Origin: Bacteroidota bacterium
GTDB taxonomy: Bacteria; Bacteroidota; Bacteroidia; Flavobacteriales; Flavobacteriaceae
Reading direction: 5' to 3'
Assembly (NCBI GenBank): GCA_024278565.1
Contig: JAJRSY010000088.1
Coordinates: 1 to 7,786, forward strand
DNA length: 7,786 bases
The position numbers and the translations under genes were made by a program. Each line of letters opens with the position of its first letter. The first letter of the stretch is position 1. This document shows, in pieces, positions 6,917-7,786 of this stretch. The notes below the pieces were generated by a model. That model was not told where the DNA came from and made no database searches. It was given only the letters and a program-made list of their open reading frames with translations.

Positions 6917-7036
6917 TAGCCCGCGTTAGGGATAGAAGCGGTTACCCCACAGGCCTTCGAAGTTTACGAAGAAGGGCGAGGAGTAATAGCGGATAGCCCG
7001 ACCCTTTTGAGTTTTTCACGAAAAAGGGAAACGCCC
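6917..7036 (+). ncRNA. Structured RNA element resembling the Flavo-1 motif
   Basis: The block has conserved-looking flanks, AGCCCGCGTTAGGGATAG plus AAGCGG (about 6918-6941) and AGCGGATAGCCCG (6988-7000), enclosing a hairpin arm. In the arm GTTACCCC (6941-6948) pairs imperfectly with GGAGTAAT (6980-6987), and CTTCG (6955-6959) pairs with CGAAG (6968-6972). A separate hairpin follows, CCCTTTT (7002-7008) with AAAAGGG (7022-7028), but it lacks a T-run. I recognise the GCGTTAGGGAT...GAAGCGG...GCGGATAGCCCG pattern as a widespread flavobacterial intergenic element. I believe it is the Flavo-1 RNA (Rfam), whose function is unknown. The family name, limits and strand rest on memory; a covariance-model search would settle them. 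It lies between the divergent dehydrogenase gene and ssrA. Confidence 0.5.
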
Positions 7037-7063
7037 AAATGTTCATTGAAAAAAAAGATGGGA

Positions 7064-7118
7064 GAACGAACCTTTCGACCCTGCCTATCGGCAGGTAAAT
7101 ACGCTCAGGGTTCGATTC
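7064..7118. repeat. Nested palindrome upstream of ssrA
   Basis: Outer arms GAACGAACC (7064-7072) and GGTTCGATTC (7109-7118) pair over nine bases with one bulged A (7115). Inside is a perfect hairpin, CCTGCC (7080-7085), loop TATC, GGCAGG (7090-7095). The flanking pieces TTCGAC and TACGCTCAG resemble short intergenic repeats I have seen in Bacteroidota genomes; this is memory, not search. No T-run follows, so it is not an obvious terminator. Confidence 0.45.
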
Positions 7119-7124
7119 GATACT

Positions 7125-7141
7125 ACAAATCTTGGATTTGT
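7125..7141. repeat. Perfect inverted repeat just upstream of ssrA
   Basis: ACAAATC (7125-7131) and GATTTGT (7135-7141) form a 7-base dyad with a TTG spacer, ending 12 bases before the tmRNA 5' end. It could be a protein-binding site or a hairpin in the precursor leader. No TAnnTTTG element was found between 7036 and 7153, so the ssrA promoter remains unidentified. Confidence 0.4.
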
Positions 7142-7153
7142 TATCTCATTGAA

Positions 7154-7546
7154 GGGGCCGACTGGTTTTGACAGCGAGACCAATGGCAATGTAAGCATGT
7201 CGAGCGCTGGGCAACAGCTCGTTAATCTCATTTTCTATATTTTAAAAGGCGATAATAACTACGCTCTTGCCGCTTAATCTGAATTATAGTAAGATTAGCC
7301 TCGTCTCTACTAGGTAGAGAAGCGAGATGTCCTTGAATAGCCCCTGTTGACGGCGATTCATCAAAGGGCACCATAAATGTCAATATAAGGTTCGTGTTGC
7401 TTCGCCACGATCACTAAAACTTTAGAAGCTAAGTGTATATTAGGCTGTTTCTGGTCAGGTATGCATCGAAAACCAATTAGAAACTAAGCATGTAGAAGGC
7501 ATTGTAATTGCTTGTTTGGACGGGAGTTCGATTCTCCCCGGCTCCA
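7154..7546 (+). ncRNA. ssrA: Transfer-messenger RNA (tmRNA), one-piece
   Basis: tmRNA frees ribosomes stalled on broken mRNAs and tags the unfinished protein for proteolysis, working with SmpB. The 5' end GGGGCCG (7154-7160) pairs with CGGCTCC (7539-7545), including one G-U pair, to form the seven-pair acceptor stem. Directly inside is the T-arm GGGAG-TTCGATT-CTCCC (7522-7538). The 5' part GGGGCCGACTGGTTTTGACA is the usual D-like region of ssrA. The tag frame begins with GGC at 7248 and ends with TAA at 7275-7277. The long middle part would hold the pseudoknots. The gene is about 393 bases and unpermuted. A7546 is the discriminator and is followed by CTCA, so the CCA end is not encoded and must be added after transcription. 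A terminator begins 10 bases later. Confidence 0.97.
7248..7277 (+). other. ssrA: tmRNA proteolysis-tag reading frame
   Basis: GGC GAT AAT AAC TAC GCT CTT GCC GCT TAA encodes GDNNYALAA. The resume codon is GGC. The ALAA end is the usual degradation signal recognised by ClpXP-type proteases. The tag is close to the GENNYALAA tag I recall for Bacteroides, with Asp for Glu at position 2. Confidence 0.93.
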
Positions 7547-7555
7547 CTCAAAAAG

Positions 7556-7577
7556 ACCACCTACGGGTGGTTTTTTT
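7556..7577 (+). terminator. Intrinsic terminator of ssrA (copy 1)
   Basis: CCACC (7557-7561), loop TACG, GGTGG (7566-7570), then seven T (7571-7577). The A-run before the stem (7550-7554) makes it partly symmetrical, so it may also work on the minus strand. It starts 10 bases after the mature tmRNA end. Confidence 0.88.
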
Positions 7578-7625
7578 CGTTACGCCGGGCGAATCGAAGC
7601 CAACGCTACTACCCGCTCCTTCGCT

Positions 7626-7650
7626 AAAAAGGTCTACCAGACTTTTTTTT
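7626..7650. terminator. Second hairpin of repeat copy 1, likely bidirectional terminator
   Basis: AAAAAGGTCT (7626-7635), loop ACC, then AGACT (7639-7643) running into eight T (7643-7650). Pairing includes one G-T wobble (7631-7643). A-run and T-run flank the core, so it can be read as a terminator from either side. Confidence 0.6.
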
Positions 7651-7683
7651 AACGCTCGGCCGTCCCCAGCTCCACTCAAAAAG

Positions 7684-7705
7684 ACCACCTACGGGTGGTT
7701 TTTTT
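7684..7705 (+). terminator. Intrinsic terminator, duplicated (copy 2)
   Basis: An identical repeat of the ssrA terminator 128 bases downstream: CCACC (7685-7689), TACG, GGTGG (7694-7698), seven T (7699-7705). With copy 1 it forms tandem terminators behind ssrA. Confidence 0.8.
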
Positions 7706-7753
7706 CGTTACGCCGGGCGAATCGAAGCCAACGCTACCACCCGCTCCTTCGCT

Positions 7754-7778
7754 AAAAAGGCCTACCAGGCCTTTTTTT
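7754..7778. terminator. Second hairpin of repeat copy 2, likely bidirectional terminator
   Basis: AAAAAGGCCT (7754-7763), loop ACC, AGGCC (7767-7771), seven T (7772-7778). Fully Watson-Crick paired. Compared with copy 1, the changed bases keep or improve pairing. It would also stop transcription coming from a gene to the right of the window. Confidence 0.62.
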
Positions 7779-7786
7779 ACCGCCCG

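Larger units (their letters stand above)
7535..7786. repeat. Tandem direct repeat, ~128-base period, starting inside the tmRNA 3' end
   Basis: Copy 1 is 7535-7662. Copy 2 is 7663 to the window end (124 bases). By eye they differ at seven of 124 positions: 7540, 7610, 7633, 7641, 7643, 7652 and 7656 and their partners 128 bases on. Each copy contains the last bases of the tmRNA acceptor side (CCCC[G/A]GCTCC), the ACTCAAAAAGA linker, the CCACC terminator hairpin, a GC-rich spacer with CGAATCGAA, and a second AT-flanked hairpin with a T-run. Copy 2 therefore carries a short non-functional echo of the ssrA 3' end. A third copy may follow beyond the window. Confidence 0.93.

Noticed and set aside
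7064..7118. Degenerate tRNA, because GGTTCGATTC looks like a T-loop
   Set aside because: The bases flanking the loop do not pair as a T-stem, and no acceptor, D- or anticodon-arm could be drawn.
7516..7755. Open frame across the tmRNA 3' end and the tandem repeat
   Set aside because: It starts inside tmRNA, runs through two terminators, and reads the two repeat copies in different frames because the period is not a multiple of three.
7535..7786. attL/attR pair from an element integrated at ssrA
   Set aside because: ssrA 3' ends are known integration sites, but the copies are directly adjacent with no room for an element, and no integrase is in the window. A remnant cannot be excluded without downstream sequence.
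7535..7786. CRISPR array
   Set aside because: Only two long adjacent units without unique spacers, and no cas genes.

Overview
The window looks like chromosome from a member of the Bacteroidota, most likely a marine Flavobacteriaceae. The signs are promoters of the TTG...TAnnTTTG type, starts preceded by A-rich rather than Shine-Dalgarno sequence, an outer-membrane barrel protein of a type common in that group, and a tmRNA whose peptide tag is GDNNYALAA. The genus cannot be fixed from this sequence alone. Every gene recognised belongs to a known family. The less ordinary material is in the RNA- and repeat-rich right end.

Left part (1-3996, minus strand): one compact operon. A good promoter at 3965-3996 drives an ABC ATPase of the NatA/YhaQ type. 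Its last codons overlap an ABC-2 permease of the NatB/YhaP type (ATGAATAA overlap). A three-helix MscS-type mechanosensitive channel follows at the permease stop codon. A secreted, probable outer-membrane beta-barrel protein (DUF6268-like) starts 10 bases later and runs off the left edge. The set places an ATP-driven exporter and a tension-gated channel in the inner membrane and a barrel in the outer membrane. A shared envelope or osmotic-stress role is inference.

Middle (4035-5600): a small DUF1801-family protein on the minus strand is divergent from an exported PHP-domain metallo-phosphoesterase on the plus strand, with 93 bases between their chosen starts.

Right-middle (5608-6871, minus strand): a 401-residue saccharopine dehydrogenase (LYS1)-like NAD(P)-dependent oxidoreductase converges on the PHP gene with only 7 bases between stop codons. 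It has its own candidate promoter.

Right end (6872-7786): no protein genes. It holds a structured element resembling the Flavo-1 RNA, several palindromes, and the complete one-piece tmRNA gene ssrA (7154-7546) with a terminator. A roughly 128-base tandem duplication then begins inside the tmRNA 3' end and carries the terminator twice. A second hairpin in each unit differs between copies by changes that keep it paired. The second copy is cut by the window edge, so more copies may follow.
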